Origin: Pseudomonadota bacterium
Lineage (GTDB): Bacteria; Pseudomonadota; Gammaproteobacteria; Xanthomonadales; Xanthomonadaceae
Assembly: GCA_023388355.1 (NCBI GenBank)
Contig: JAEWGI010000035.1
Span: 1 to 64,000, forward strand
Direction: 5' to 3'
DNA length: 64,000 bases
Made by a program: the position numbers and the translations under genes
Notes under the pieces: generated by a model
What the model saw: the letters and a program-made list of their open reading frames with translations, nothing else
What the model was told of the DNA's origin: nothing
Database searches by the model: none
Shown here: positions 1 to 8,472 of the stretch, in pieces
How positions within the stretch are numbered: position 1 is the first letter of the stretch
Layout: each line of letters opens with the position of its first letter

Positions 1-3000
1 GGGGGGGGGCGGGCTGGCGGACGCTGGGGGGGGGCGGGGGGCCGGGGGGGGGGGGCGGGCGGGGCGGGCGCGCCCGACAGCACGGGCGCGAGCTGGTCCA
101 GCGCGATCGATGCGTCCGAGCGGTGCAGCAGCGCCGGGTCGCCGCCCAGCAGCAGCGGCAGCGGCGCAATCCGCCCGGACTCGTCGCCTGGCAGCTCCAG
201 CGGCGCGGCCGCGACCAGGGCCGGATCCAGCGTCACTTCCCACAGCCCGCGTCCGCCGCCGCGGTCGCTGGCGAAGAACACGCGGGTGCTGCCGTCGACC
301 AGCGCGAGGGCGGTCGGCTGCGCGTCGGCCGCGCCTGCGGCCGGCGCGGTGGTGACGATGGTTTCCGCAGCCCAGGTCCGCGTCGCCGGATCGTAGCGGC
401 GCGCCCGCAGCGCGCGCCGGTCTTCGCCAGCGGCACCCGCAAGCCAGCGCGACCACAGCAGCAGCATGCTGCCGCCCGCCTCGCGCAGCAGCCACGGTTC
501 GCGGTCGCCGCGATCGCCGTCCGCCGCGCCGCCGTCGCCGAGCGCGATCGCGCCCGACCATGGCGGGATCCATGCGTTCACCACGCTGGCCGGCAGGCCG
601 TCGCCGGGGCCGATGGCGGTCGGCGTGCCATCGCGGTCGATGCGCGCCGCGCCGGCCGTGGTGGCGATCCATGCGTCGCCGTCGTGGTCGAGCGCGACGT
701 GGCGCGCGTCGATCCCGGGCAGGCCGTCGATCATGCCCCAGCCGCGCCACTGCCCGTTGCCGCCGCGCCGCCATGCGCCTGCCGCGCTGGCGATCCAGAG
801 CACGTCGCCGGCGGCAACGCCGCGCAGGTCGGTGCCGGCGGCGGTCGGCAGTGGCGGGATCGACCAGGCGCCGTCGGCGCCGCGTTCGGCCAGTCCGGCG
901 GCGGTGGCGGCGTAGAGGCGGCCGTCGCCGCCGAGGGCGATGTCGCGAACGTCGTTCGAGGGCAGCGTCGGCGTTGCGACGACGGCGATCCCGCCGGCGG
1001 GCGCAAGCAGGCACAGGCCGGCCGCGGTGGCGATCCAGAGCGCACCGTCGGCATCGAGCACCATCGCGCGCAGGTCGTCGTCGGGCAGGCCGTCGCCACT
1101 GTCGGTCACGGTGATCGTTCCGTCGGGCGCGATCCGCGACAGGCCGGCGGCCGTCGCAACCAGGATCGACCCGTCGGGATGCTGCAGCAGGCGTCGCGCA
1201 TCGTCGCTCGACAGCCCGCTGCCGGCATCGAAGACGTCCCAGCCCAGGTCGGTGCGCCGCCGCGCGACGCCGGCCGTGGTGGCGACCCAGAGCGCGCCAT
1301 GGCCATCGACCAGCGCGTGGCGCACGTCGTCGTCGGGCAGTCCGTCGCTGCTGTCGAGCACCGCGATGCTTCCGTTGGCGGCGCGCAACGCGAGTCCGGC
1401 GGCGGTGGCGATGGGGTCGACGGGACCCAGCCAGGCGCAGGCGTGGAGGCCCCAGCGTCCCCGGGCATGCGCACTCCAGGCCAGCTGCACGCCGTCGCCC
1501 TGCGCAAGCGCGCACAGATCGGTGGGCCGGCTGCGCGCGGGCACCGGCAGGGCGCGCGCGGCAGTCGTGTCGAGGGTGTCGTCCCATTGGCCGGCGGTGG
1601 GCGCGGCTGCATGCGTCAGGCCGAGTGCGTGCGCGGTGCTTGACTGGGACAGGTTCACCGACAGGGTCGCCTGCGGCCCGAGCGCGACGCTGGTCAGGCG
1701 CAGCGAGCCGTCGCCGGCCGCGCTGGCCACGACCTGGGACAGCTGCGCGTTCATCGCCGCCACCACTTCGGCGACGGTCGCCTGCGCGGGATCGGCGAAA
1801 TCGGCGGCGTTGACCAGGAAGGTGTCGCTGCCGGCAGCGGTGCGCAGGGTCAGGCGGGTGCCGTCGGCGAGCCGGAAGCGCGGGCCGGTCCGGCCGTTGA
1901 CGACTGCCGGGCGCTGCGGGCGCGCGCGGGCCAGCCGCCAGTGCACGCGCGCCTGCGGCGAGTCCGGAGTTTCGATCCAGGCGAGGAACAGGCGGCCGTC
2001 CGCGAGGGTGGCGGCGGCCGGATGCGCGAGCGCGGCGCCGGCCTGCGCCGGGCCCAGCCGTGTGGCACCGTGCCAGCGGCCGGCGTCCCAGGTCTTGCAC
2101 ACCAGCCCGCCGGCGCCGCGTTCGCCCTCGCTCTGTTCCGGATCGGGCGTGGGCGCGAGTTCGGCGGCGAAGATGCGGACGCGGCCGAGCGCGTCGGTCG
2201 CGGCCGCGGGACGGTCGCTGCCGGCTGCGTCCAGCGTCAGCGGCTCGCTCAGGCGCGCCACGATGCGGACCTGCGCGTCCGGGCCGACGCTGCGCGAGCG
2301 CAGGCGGACCTGTCCGCCGACGGTATCGGCGACGAGGGTGCCGGCGACCGTGTCGATCGCCGCCGCGATCTCGCCGGCGGTCGCCAGCGCGGGATCGGCG
2401 AAGACCGACGCGCCCAGCCGCACCCGGAACGGCGCCGCGCCGTCCACGGTGATGCTGAGTTCGGCGCCGGGGAACAGCGCGTACGGACCGGCAACGCTGC
2501 CGACCAGGGTCGCCGGTGCGGCGCCGACGCCGTAGGCCTCGTCGTTGCCCGGACCGAAGCCGAGCGCGGCCGCGACGTCGAGCGGCGAGCGCCAGTCCGC
2601 GCCGACCGGCGTGGCGATGTGCAGGTGGTGGCGCGGCGCGTGGTGGCTGCGCGCCAGGTGCTGCACGAACTCGGCGACCCGGGTGTCCCAGCCGGTGTAG
2701 CGCGTCACCAGTGCGGCGATCGAGGTCGCGGTGCCGACGGATTCGTACAGGCGCGGCGTGGCCTTGAGTTCGTTGCGCGCAAGCGGCAGCGCATCGGCAT
2801 CGCCCAGCCGCCAGCCCAGCCAGTCCGCCAGCAGCGGCAGGCGGCGGCCGTCAACGCGGTCGACGTCGTGCAGCGTCCACAGGTCTTCGGCCGAACTGCG
2901 CGCGCCGTCCATGACCGCGCCGTACACGTCCAGCAGGCGCCGCAGCTGGCCCGAGCGCGGCGCCATCTCGGGGATCGCGTCGGAGCCGGGCGTCGCCGGT

Positions 3001-3587
3001 CGCTCCTGCACGTCGAAGCGGCGGTGCACGGCCGGCAGCAGGTCGTACATGACCCGGTTCAGGCCGTGTGGCGCCGCCGGCGTCGCGATCGCGCGGTGGC
3101 GGCGTGCCTCGACCGGATCGAAAGCGGGGCTGGACAGCTGGTAGTAGCACGGGTCGCCCGGGGTGAGCGACAGCGGCGACTCGCCGCCGTCGATGATCTC
3201 GATGCTGCGCCACAGGGCGTGGCCGTCGGCGCCGTAGGTGGTGGCGATGATGCGGCGCAGACGCTCCAGCATCCGGCCGCCGACATCCTGCGCAACCGAC
3301 ACCGCCTCGTAGACGGTGCGTCCGTCGCCGTCGCGCTCTTCCCACGGCGCGAGGTCGGTCACGCTGGTGCCCGGCGCGGGCGCGGGCGGGAACGCGGCGC
3401 TGTCGTAGACGAGGCAGGGGTCGGGCGCCGGCGGCGGATCGGGGAACTCGAAATCGCGGGTTTTGCGCCGCAGGGTCTGGCGCGGCGCATCGGCCAGGGT
3501 TTCGCCCGGTTCCGGAGTCACGCGCCAGCGGATCCGCAGCCGCCTGGCGACGAGGTCTGGCGTTGCGGTGAACCGGTCGACGATCAC
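1..3587 (-). CDS. Tail protein I-like baseplate protein fused to a beta-propeller (3' end off the window)
   Basis: The reading frame is open from a GTG at 3587 (AGGAG 8 bases upstream, directly after the gpJ stop) to the left edge, about 1195 codons without a stop. Residues ~175-305 look like phage tail protein I, the wedge protein that follows gpJ (LPLLADWLGWRLGD, then GTATSIAALVTRYTGW). Residues ~362-446 and ~561-659 are two related beta-rich modules of the Flagellin_IN kind (VDG..., DFADPA-AT-EV--A-N-, LRLTS). From ~745 to ~990 come at least five repeats of the form GLPDDDVR-A--D-DGALW-ATAAGL, the signature of two-component-regulator propellers. The product probably sits at the baseplate rim and could contact a target. 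The last ~25 visible codons are almost all Pro, Arg and Ala and lie in a G/C homopolymer tract that may be a sequencing artefact. Confidence 0.75.
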   Translation of the reverse strand, partial: MIVDRFTATPDLVARRLRIRWRVTPEPGETLADAPRQTLRRKTRDFEFPDPPPAPDPCLVYDSAAFPPAPAPGTSVTDLAPWEERDGDGRTVYEAVSVAQDVGGRMLERLRRIIATTYGADGHALWRSIEIIDGGESPLSLTPGDPCYYQLSSPAFDPVEARRHRAIATPAAPHGLNRVMYDLLPAVHRRFDVQERPATPGSDAIPEMAPRSGQLRRLLDVYGAVMDGARSSAEDLWTLHDVDRVDGRRLPLLADWLGWRLGDADALPLARNELKATPRLYESVGTATSIAALVTRYTGWDTRVAEFVQHLARSHHAPRHHLHIATPVGADWRSPLDVAAALGFGPGNDEAYGVGAAPATLVGSVAGPYALFPGAELSITVDGAAPFRVRLGASVFADPALATAGEIAAAIDTVAGTLVADTVGGQVRLRSRSVGPDAQVRIVARLSEPLTLDAAGSDRPAAATDALGRVRIFAAELAPTPDPEQSEGERGAGGLVCKTWDAGRWHGATRLGPAQAGAALAHPAAATLADGRLFLAWIETPDSPQARVHWRLARARPQRPAVVNGRTGPRFRLADGTRLTLRTAAGSDTFLVNAADFADPAQATVAEVVAAMNAQLSQVVASAAGDGSLRLTSVALGPQATLSVNLSQSSTAHALGLTHAAAPTAGQWDDTLDTTAARALPVPARSRPTDLCALAQGDGVQLAWSAHARGRWGLHACAWLGPVDPIATAAGLALRAANGSIAVLDSSDGLPDDDVRHALVDGHGALWVATTAGVARRRTDLGWDVFDAGSGLSSDDARRLLQHPDGSILVATAAGLSRIAPDGTITVTDSGDGLPDDDLRAMVLDADGALWIATAAGLCLLAPAGGIAVVATPTLPSNDVRDIALGGDGRLYAATAAGLAERGADGAWSIPPLPTAAGTDLRGVAAGDVLWIASAAGAWRRGGNGQWRGWGMIDGLPGIDARHVALDHDGDAWIATTAGAARIDRDGTPTAIGPGDGLPASVVNAWIPPWSGAIALGDGGAADGDRGDREPWLLREAGGSMLLLWSRWLAGAAGEDRRALRARRYDPATRTWAAETIVTTAPAAGAADAQPTALALVDGSTRVFFASDRGGGRGLWEVTLDPALVAAAPLELPGDESGRIAPLPLLLGGDPALLHRSDASIALDQLAPVLSGAPAPPAPPPRPPAPPQRPPARPP

Positions 3588-3600
3588 CCTGCGCGCTCCT

Positions 3601-5205
3601 TCAGCCGACCTGCAGCGACAGGTCGAGCTGCGCCAGAACCGGCAGCTCGTACGGGCCGACATCGATGCGGCTGGCGACCTCGCTGCGCGACATCAGCGCG
3701 CTGCGGACGAACTCGGGAAGTTCGGACAGCGCCGGAAGCTCGTGGCGCCGCAGGTCGTCGTCGAGCGTGGGCGTCGCCTGATCGGCGCGGTTGAAGCGGT
3801 GGATGTCGAGCGACAGCACGCCCGGGATCGCCTCGACCAGCGCGAGCAGGTCGCTCGGGTACAGCGCCTGGCCGAAATCGACGGCCTCGTACGCCAGGTG
3901 GCCGGCGACCGCGTCGGCGACCCGCTGGCGCAGGGGATCGGCCTGGTAGCGCGCATCGAAGCGCACGGTCATCGCGATCGCCACCGGCGCCGGGCTGGCG
4001 TCGAGCACGTGCAGCTGGGTGCCGGCCATGCGCTTGTCCTCGAACCAGGCCAGCAGCGCGTTGCGCAGTCCTTCCGGAACCGGGCGCCAGCTGTCCCCCT
4101 CCGGGGCGACGATTAGGTCGATCCGGTTCCAGCTGCGGCTGCGCGCACGCGCCTTGGCCACGCCGCCGGCGCGGTGGGCCAGGGCGACGCAGTCGTCGAG
4201 GGTGACCGCGCGGCGGCCGCTGCGGTAGACCAGCGGACCGTTGCGGACCGCGTCCTCGCTGCTTTCCGCGGCGCTGCCGCCGGCGGCCGGCGCCGGGTTG
4301 GCCACCGACAGCAGGTGCGCGATCGCGCCCGCGGCGCGGGTGATGGTGTTGGCGGGGACGTTGCCGCGCGGTCCGCCGCCCACCCGGCAGGTGGCGCGCA
4401 CGTTGTTGGTGCCACGCGGCGGGATCCGCCCGAACACGTTGTCGCCGAACAGGATGCGGCAGCCGTCGTCCTCGTCGAACTGCACGGTGTAGTCGCGGGC
4501 GTCGCGGGTGGACAGCAGGGTGCGGCCGTCGGGGCCGGTGCTGTAGAGGAAATGGTCGCGGCGGTCCCAGCGCACCCAGCCGGCGCCTTCGTCGACTTCC
4601 ACCACCAGGCTTTCCAGGATCGCCGGCCGGTGCGGCAGGCGGAAGCTCTGGTTGGGTTCGCCGCTGGACGAGCCGAGCAGCGCCGGCGGCATGCTGCGGC
4701 TGTGCGACACCGGCAGGGTCAGCTGCGCCTGGCCGGCGACGGGGCCCGGGCGTACCTGGTCGGAGTGCAGGTCGACGGTGAGCGCACGGCCGAGGTATTC
4801 GAAGGTCGCCGGGTCGTCGGCCGGCTGGGTGGCGACGAACTGCGCGCCAGCGGGAATCGTCACCGTCGCCGGCCCCGGCGGCACCGTGAACGTCAGCGCC
4901 AGGTCGGCGCGGGCCGGCAGCGGCGGCGCGGGCTCGTAGCCGATCAGGCGCAGCAGCTGGAGCACGCTGCGGCGCTCGCGCGCGGTGCCGGGGAACAGCT
5001 CGCTGGCGATGCGGTCCTGGTAGTAGAGGATCACGTCGGCGACGTAGGCCACCGTGTCGGTCAGCACCACGCCCAGGTCCGACGGGGTGTGGTCGGTCCA
5101 TTCGGGCAGGCGCAGGCGCGCCAGCTCCAGCATCGCGCGGCGCAGCGAGGCGTAGTCCTTGTTGGTGTAGTCGATTGCCGGCGGCGGCGGGTCGATGACC
5201 GTCAT
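3601..5205 (-). CDS. Baseplate J-like wedge protein (gpJ family)
   Basis: This 534-aa protein starts at an ATG with GGAG upstream. The N-terminus contains the YTNKDYASLRRAML block followed by DHTPSDLGVVLTDTVAYVADVILYYQDR, typical of the 'putative baseplate assembly protein' branch of the gpJ family found in extracellular contractile injection systems. The middle has the LFGDNVFGRIPPRGTNNV stretch usual in gpJ. gpJ proteins form the baseplate wedges that open when the sheath contracts. It sits between gp25 and the tail-protein-I gene, the canonical order, with 15 bases to the former and 13 to the latter. The family assignment is secure; the injection-system type is inferred from the neighbours. 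Confidence 0.9.
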   Translation of the reverse strand: MTVIDPPPPAIDYTNKDYASLRRAMLELARLRLPEWTDHTPSDLGVVLTDTVAYVADVILYYQDRIASELFPGTARERRSVLQLLRLIGYEPAPPLPARADLALTFTVPPGPATVTIPAGAQFVATQPADDPATFEYLGRALTVDLHSDQVRPGPVAGQAQLTLPVSHSRSMPPALLGSSSGEPNQSFRLPHRPAILESLVVEVDEGAGWVRWDRRDHFLYSTGPDGRTLLSTRDARDYTVQFDEDDGCRILFGDNVFGRIPPRGTNNVRATCRVGGGPRGNVPANTITRAAGAIAHLLSVANPAPAAGGSAAESSEDAVRNGPLVYRSGRRAVTLDDCVALAHRAGGVAKARARSRSWNRIDLIVAPEGDSWRPVPEGLRNALLAWFEDKRMAGTQLHVLDASPAPVAIAMTVRFDARYQADPLRQRVADAVAGHLAYEAVDFGQALYPSDLLALVEAIPGVLSLDIHRFNRADQATPTLDDDLRRHELPALSELPEFVRSALMSRSEVASRIDVGPYELPVLAQLDLSLQVG

Positions 5206-5220
5206 GGCGGTGCTCCGGGA

Positions 5221-5580
5221 TCAGGCCAGCGGAACCAGCAGCGAATCGGTGCTGGGATCGTTGGTGCGGGTGTAGTCGAGCCGTACGTGGAGTTCGGATT
5301 CGCGCCGTTCGAAGCTCACCCCGGTCACCAGCACGCGCGGTTCCCACGCCAACAGGCATTCCTGCAACTGCCGCTTGACCAGCACCGCCATCGCCTCGTC
5401 GTTCGGATCCTGGACGAGCGAATGGATGCGGGTGCCGTATTCGCGCAGCATCACCCGCTCGCCCACGCGGGTGGCCAGCAGCGCGCGGATGTTCTGGCGG
5501 ATCTTGTCGTCGCCCTCGCTGCGGCGGACGCCGCCATCGGCGAAGGCGAAGGGAAAGGCGAAACCCATGACGTCGCTCAT
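5221..5580 (-). CDS. gp25-like baseplate wedge protein
   Basis: This is a 119-aa protein with the normal size and layout of the GPW/gp25 family: MGFAFPFAFADGGVRRSEGDDKIRQNIRALLAT near the start, then GERVMLREYGTRIHSLVQDPND, with the conserved E and R of the family's central EYG-x-R segment. gp25 initiates sheath assembly on the baseplate in T4-like tails, T6SS (TssE) and injection systems. The start has AGGAG eight bases upstream (GAGGAGCCGGGC before the ATG). It lies 11 bases after the preceding 81-aa gene. Confidence 0.9.
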   Translation of the reverse strand: MSDVMGFAFPFAFADGGVRRSEGDDKIRQNIRALLATRVGERVMLREYGTRIHSLVQDPNDEAMAVLVKRQLQECLLAWEPRVLVTGVSFERRESELHVRLDYTRTNDPSTDSLLVPLA

Positions 5581-5590
5581 GCCCGGCTCC

Positions 5591-5836
5591 TCATGCCAGT
5601 CCGGTCGAACCGGTCTGGGTGCCGGTGCCGATCACGTTGTTGCCCGCGTCGCGCACCTGGGTCTGCACGCCGGCCACGCGCGCGCCGGAGACGTAGGCGT
5701 GCACGGTGTCGGCGATCGCCTTGGCCAGCGCGTCGGAGGCCTCTTCGACGCTCCATTGCTCGGCCTTGCCGGCCTCGAAGTTGCTGCGCAGCAGTGCGGC
5801 GAGCGTGGTTTCCAGGGCGTCGCGGTCCAGGGGCAT
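5591..5836 (-). CDS. Small conserved baseplate-region protein, 81 aa, function unknown
   Basis: This 81-aa protein begins MPLDRDALETTLAALLRSNF and ends with a Gly/Thr-rich tail (GTGTQTGSTG). The middle (VEEASDALAKAIADTVHAYV) looks like an amphipathic helix. Small proteins of this kind often lie between the spike genes and gp25 in phage-tail clusters, so a structural role at the spike or baseplate is plausible, but I cannot name the family. The start is placed at the ATG that falls 5 bases after the Pro/Leu-repeat gene; the upstream part of the same frame overlaps that gene and has no coding character. No Cys and no membrane segment are seen. Confidence 0.6.
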   Translation of the reverse strand: MPLDRDALETTLAALLRSNFEAGKAEQWSVEEASDALAKAIADTVHAYVSGARVAGVQTQVRDAGNNVIGTGTQTGSTGLA

Positions 5837-5841
5837 GGCGG

Positions 5842-6198
5842 TCAGTCCAGGGGGCAGGGCGGCAGTTGGGGCAGGGCCGGCAGCGACGGCAGGGCCGGCG
5901 GCAGCGGGATGGGCGGCAGCGGCGGCAGGCTGATCGCGACCGGCAGCGTTGGCAGCGACAGGCCGGGCAACGACGGCAACGCGGGCAGCGCCGGCATCGC
6001 GGGCAGCGCCGGCGGCACTGGCAGCGGCGGCAGAGGCGGCAGGCTGATCGCGACGGGCAGCGATGGCAACGACAGTCCGGGCAACGACGGCAACGCGGGC
6101 AGAGCCGGCATCGCGGGCAGTGCGGGCGGCACCGGCAGCGGCGGCAGCGGCGGCAGCGACAGCGGCAGCGGCAGGTCGGGGAAGCTGCACCGGCTCAT
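5842..6198 (-). CDS. Pro/Leu repeat protein at the spike-tip position
   Basis: This 118-aa protein is built almost entirely of Pro, Leu, Ala, Ser and Val. After MSRCSF comes a ~40-residue unit (PLPPLPVPPALPAMPALPALPSLPGLSLP...LPVAIS) present about two and a half times; the DNA repeats are near-identical at ~5930-6040 and ~6050-6160. It lies in the same direction between gpV (9 bases upstream) and the 81-aa gene (5 bases downstream), exactly where a PAAR tip gene occurs in related clusters, yet has no PAAR or VgrG features. Pro at about every third residue suggests a rigid extended or polyproline-II-like rod. It could be a tip, a tether or a cargo adaptor. Translation is not proven; the packing into the operon is the main evidence that it is a gene. 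Confidence 0.6.
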   Translation of the reverse strand: MSRCSFPDLPLPLSLPPLPPLPVPPALPAMPALPALPSLPGLSLPSLPVAISLPPLPPLPVPPALPAMPALPALPSLPGLSLPTLPVAISLPPLPPIPLPPALPSLPALPQLPPCPLD

Positions 6199-6207
6199 GC
6201 GCGCGCC

Positions 6208-7005
6208 TCATTTCACCAGCACCGCAGCGGTGAAGTGCTGCGGCTGGACCAGCGGCAGTCCCGGCGGGACGGGGGTGCCGGTCGGCCCCATCGCCGAAGG
6301 GTGGGTGTGGTTGATGAACATGTCCCACAGCGTCTTGAACGATTCGGCCAGCAGCGTGGGCTGGCTCGCGCCCGCGCCGACCGAGACCGTGCTGCCTTCG
6401 AGCAGGATGTTGGCGGCGGTGATGCGCACCGTGTCGCCGGTGAGGTCGAGGCTGGCGCCCTGCTGGTTCATCAGCACCATGCCGTCGGCGTTCATCGCGA
6501 TCACGTGGCCCTGCTCGGACATCAGCGAGGCCTCGCTGCCGTCGGCGTTGAGGTAGAGCGTGGAGCCGGTGCGGTTGGAGACGACCACGCTGCCCTTGTC
6601 GTCGATGGCGAGGAACGAGGCGTCCTTGTGCCGGATCACCACGCGCGCCGCGCCGTCGCTGTCGTCGAGTTCGATGGTGTGGCCGCTCGCGGTCCGGATG
6701 ACGCGGTTGTCCGGAGGCGTGACGCGGCTTTCTTCCGGCGTCGCCGCCTTGGGATACCAGGTGCCCACCCAGATCGCGAACTCCGGGTCGCCGCCCTCGA
6801 ACTCGACCCAGACCCGGGCCCCGACCGGCGGCACGAAGAAGTGTCCGTAGGGGAAGCACGGGCGCGCGGACACCGCGAGCTCGGGCCCGAAGATCGCCGG
6901 CACCAGGACCTTGATGCAGCCCTGCTGGTCGGGGTCCTCGTTGTCGGTCACGGTGCCGGCGTACTTGCCGTACCAGCGGTCCGCATGGCGGTGGATGGCG
7001 TTCAT
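6208..7005 (-). CDS. Baseplate assembly protein V / gp5-like spike
   Basis: This 265-aa protein carries the OB-fold start of gpV/VgrG spikes (YGKYAGTVTDNEDPDQQGCIKVLVP, then FVPPVGARVWVEFEGGDPEFAIWVGTW) at residues ~12-85. It continues with a beta-helix-like run (SGHTIELDDSDGAARVVIRHKDASFLAIDDKGSVVV...) to ~205 and a Pro-rich C-terminus. It should form the trimeric puncturing needle under the tube. AGGAG sits just before the ATG. It follows the gpD hub gene by 7 bases; hub and spike as separate genes (rather than one VgrG) is the phage/eCIS arrangement. Confidence 0.9.
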   Translation of the reverse strand: MNAIHRHADRWYGKYAGTVTDNEDPDQQGCIKVLVPAIFGPELAVSARPCFPYGHFFVPPVGARVWVEFEGGDPEFAIWVGTWYPKAATPEESRVTPPDNRVIRTASGHTIELDDSDGAARVVIRHKDASFLAIDDKGSVVVSNRTGSTLYLNADGSEASLMSEQGHVIAMNADGMVLMNQQGASLDLTGDTVRITAANILLEGSTVSVGAGASQPTLLAESFKTLWDMFINHTHPSAMGPTGTPVPPGLPLVQPQHFTAAVLVK

Positions 7006-7012
7006 GGCGCTC

Positions 7013-8134
7013 CTATCGCGTCAGCTCGAATTCCGAGACGTAGCCCGGCGTCATGCCGCCGCCGTAGGTCGTGCGCACGATGTGCTTGACCTTGCGCACG
7101 TACCAGCGGCCGACGCCCCAGCCGCTGATGCCGGCCACGTCGACGTCGCCCTTGGCGCGCAGCATCACCGTGCCGACGCAGGCGCCGCGCGCGGTGAATC
7201 CCAGCGGCATGGTCGGGTCCTGCGCGGCATCGGATCCGGCGCGCGCCGCGCTCGACGGCGTCCCCGGCCGGAAGCCCTCGGGGCGCTGGCTCTGCGGCGT
7301 TTCGGTGGCTTCGGCGGCGACCGCCAGCGCGCTGTCGAGCTCGGCGCCACCGGCCTCGGCGACGGCATCCCCGGGGACGTGCGCCGGCTCCTCCGGCGGC
7401 GGCGGCGCGGATACGGTGACGGTGTCGCCGGCGATCGGGTCGATGGTCGCGGTGCGGCTGCGCGGCGCGGCCGAACTGGCGGTGCGCTCATAGGCGAAGC
7501 GGGTGATCCGCCCGGCCATGCCGGTCGCCGCGAGCGTGCCCATGGGCTCGCCCTGGCGCAGGCGCGCGATCGGGACGAAGTAGAACTTCGACGTGCCGCC
7601 GTTGTGCTCGACGAAGGCGCGGCAGCCGTGGCGGCGCGCGAGCAGGACGATGAAGTCCCAGTCGTTCTGGGTGGTCTGCCGCAGCGGCGCGGCCTCGGTG
7701 AATTCCGGATCGGGGTCGGGTTCGATCTGCCCGACCTCGATCCCGGTCCCCGGCTCGCGGGTGACGATCGCGCGCAGGATCGCGCTCAGGCTGCCGACGT
7801 GGTGGGTGGCCTGGAACGGCCGCTTGCGCAGGCGGTAGGCAAGGTCGAGCGCGGTGATGGTGAGCTGCTTGGGATCGCAGCCGGCCGCGGAACTCGCGAC
7901 CTGGGTAACCTCGCCCTCGAACAGCACCGCGTGCTGCTCGCCCCAGCCCAGGTCGACCAGCAGGGTGTTGCCTTCGCGGGGCGCCTCGCTGCCGCTGCCC
8001 TTGGGATCGTCGAGCACGACCACGGCCTTGTCGATCAGGCGGTCGTGGTCCTCCACTTCCGCGCTGCGCACGCTGGCGGTGATGTCGATGCCCTGCAGGT
8101 GCACGCGCTTGTAGGGCTGGCGGCTGTCGCTCAT
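7013..8134 (-). CDS. gpD-like baseplate hub protein
   Basis: This 373-aa protein is related to phage late control gene D and the N-terminal half of VgrG. It shows an N-terminal beta-rich domain (ITASVRSAEVEDHDRLIDKAVVVLDD), the hallmark LTITALDLAYRLRKRPFQATH at ~90-110 and NDWDFIVLLARRHGCRAFVE at ~155. A low-complexity linker (PPPPEEP...) at ~235-290 separates it from a C-terminal beta domain. Hub proteins link tube and spike. The gene lies between the LysM gene and gpV with gaps of 9 and 7 bases, supporting co-translation. The long Ala/Glu/Pro insert is larger than in most family members. Confidence 0.85.
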   Translation of the reverse strand: MSDSRQPYKRVHLQGIDITASVRSAEVEDHDRLIDKAVVVLDDPKGSGSEAPREGNTLLVDLGWGEQHAVLFEGEVTQVASSAAGCDPKQLTITALDLAYRLRKRPFQATHHVGSLSAILRAIVTREPGTGIEVGQIEPDPDPEFTEAAPLRQTTQNDWDFIVLLARRHGCRAFVEHNGGTSKFYFVPIARLRQGEPMGTLAATGMAGRITRFAYERTASSAAPRSRTATIDPIAGDTVTVSAPPPPEEPAHVPGDAVAEAGGAELDSALAVAAEATETPQSQRPEGFRPGTPSSAARAGSDAAQDPTMPLGFTARGACVGTVMLRAKGDVDVAGISGWGVGRWYVRKVKHIVRTTYGGGMTPGYVSEFELTR

Positions 8135-8143
8135 GTCCCGACC

Positions 8144-8464
8144 TCAGAAGCGGCGGTCGCGCACGACCAGTCCCGGCGCGCTGGCGCCGGCGGCGACGTC
8201 CAACTTGTCGCCCGGCCGCCAGTCGAGCGGGAACCGCAGGGGATTGGCGTCGGCCACCCGCCACCAGCCCTCGCTCGACCCCTGGTAGCGCCAGGCGAGG
8301 TAGTCCAGCGTCTCCGCGCCGGTCACCAGGTGGGCGTAGCGGGCCGCGCTGGCGGGTACGCCGTCGTGGCGCCGGATCGGCAGGCAGGCGCGCGGCGCGC
8401 CATTCGCGTCCGGGGCCTGCATCGTGGCCAGGCGGGCGTATCGCGATCGTGCGGAAACGGGCAT
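8144..8464 (-). CDS. LysM-like tail/baseplate protein
   Basis: This is a 106-aa protein whose C-terminal ~60 residues read as a LysM module (HLVTGAETLDYLAWRYQGSSEGWWRVADANPL, ending with a GD-rich turn). In phage tails and eCIS a LysM domain is usually fused to, or encoded next to, the protein that joins tube and hub; here it is a separate gene immediately after that protein (8 bases). The LysM probably packs into the tail rather than binding cell wall. The start at 8464 gives MPVSARSRY and avoids overlap with the previous stop. Confidence 0.75.
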   Translation of the reverse strand: MPVSARSRYARLATMQAPDANGAPRACLPIRRHDGVPASAARYAHLVTGAETLDYLAWRYQGSSEGWWRVADANPLRFPLDWRPGDKLDVAAGASAPGLVVRDRRF

Positions 8465-8472
8465 GCGGGCTC

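Noticed and set aside
123..1643. Long plus-strand open frame opposite the tail-protein-I gene
   Set aside because: It is Arg/Gly/Ala-rich and antisense to a frame with clear domains; it arises from the high GC content.
5591..6859. One 422-codon gene covering the spike region
   Set aside because: Only its last 81 codons look protein-like; the rest is out of phase with gpV and the Pro/Leu repeat gene on the same strand.
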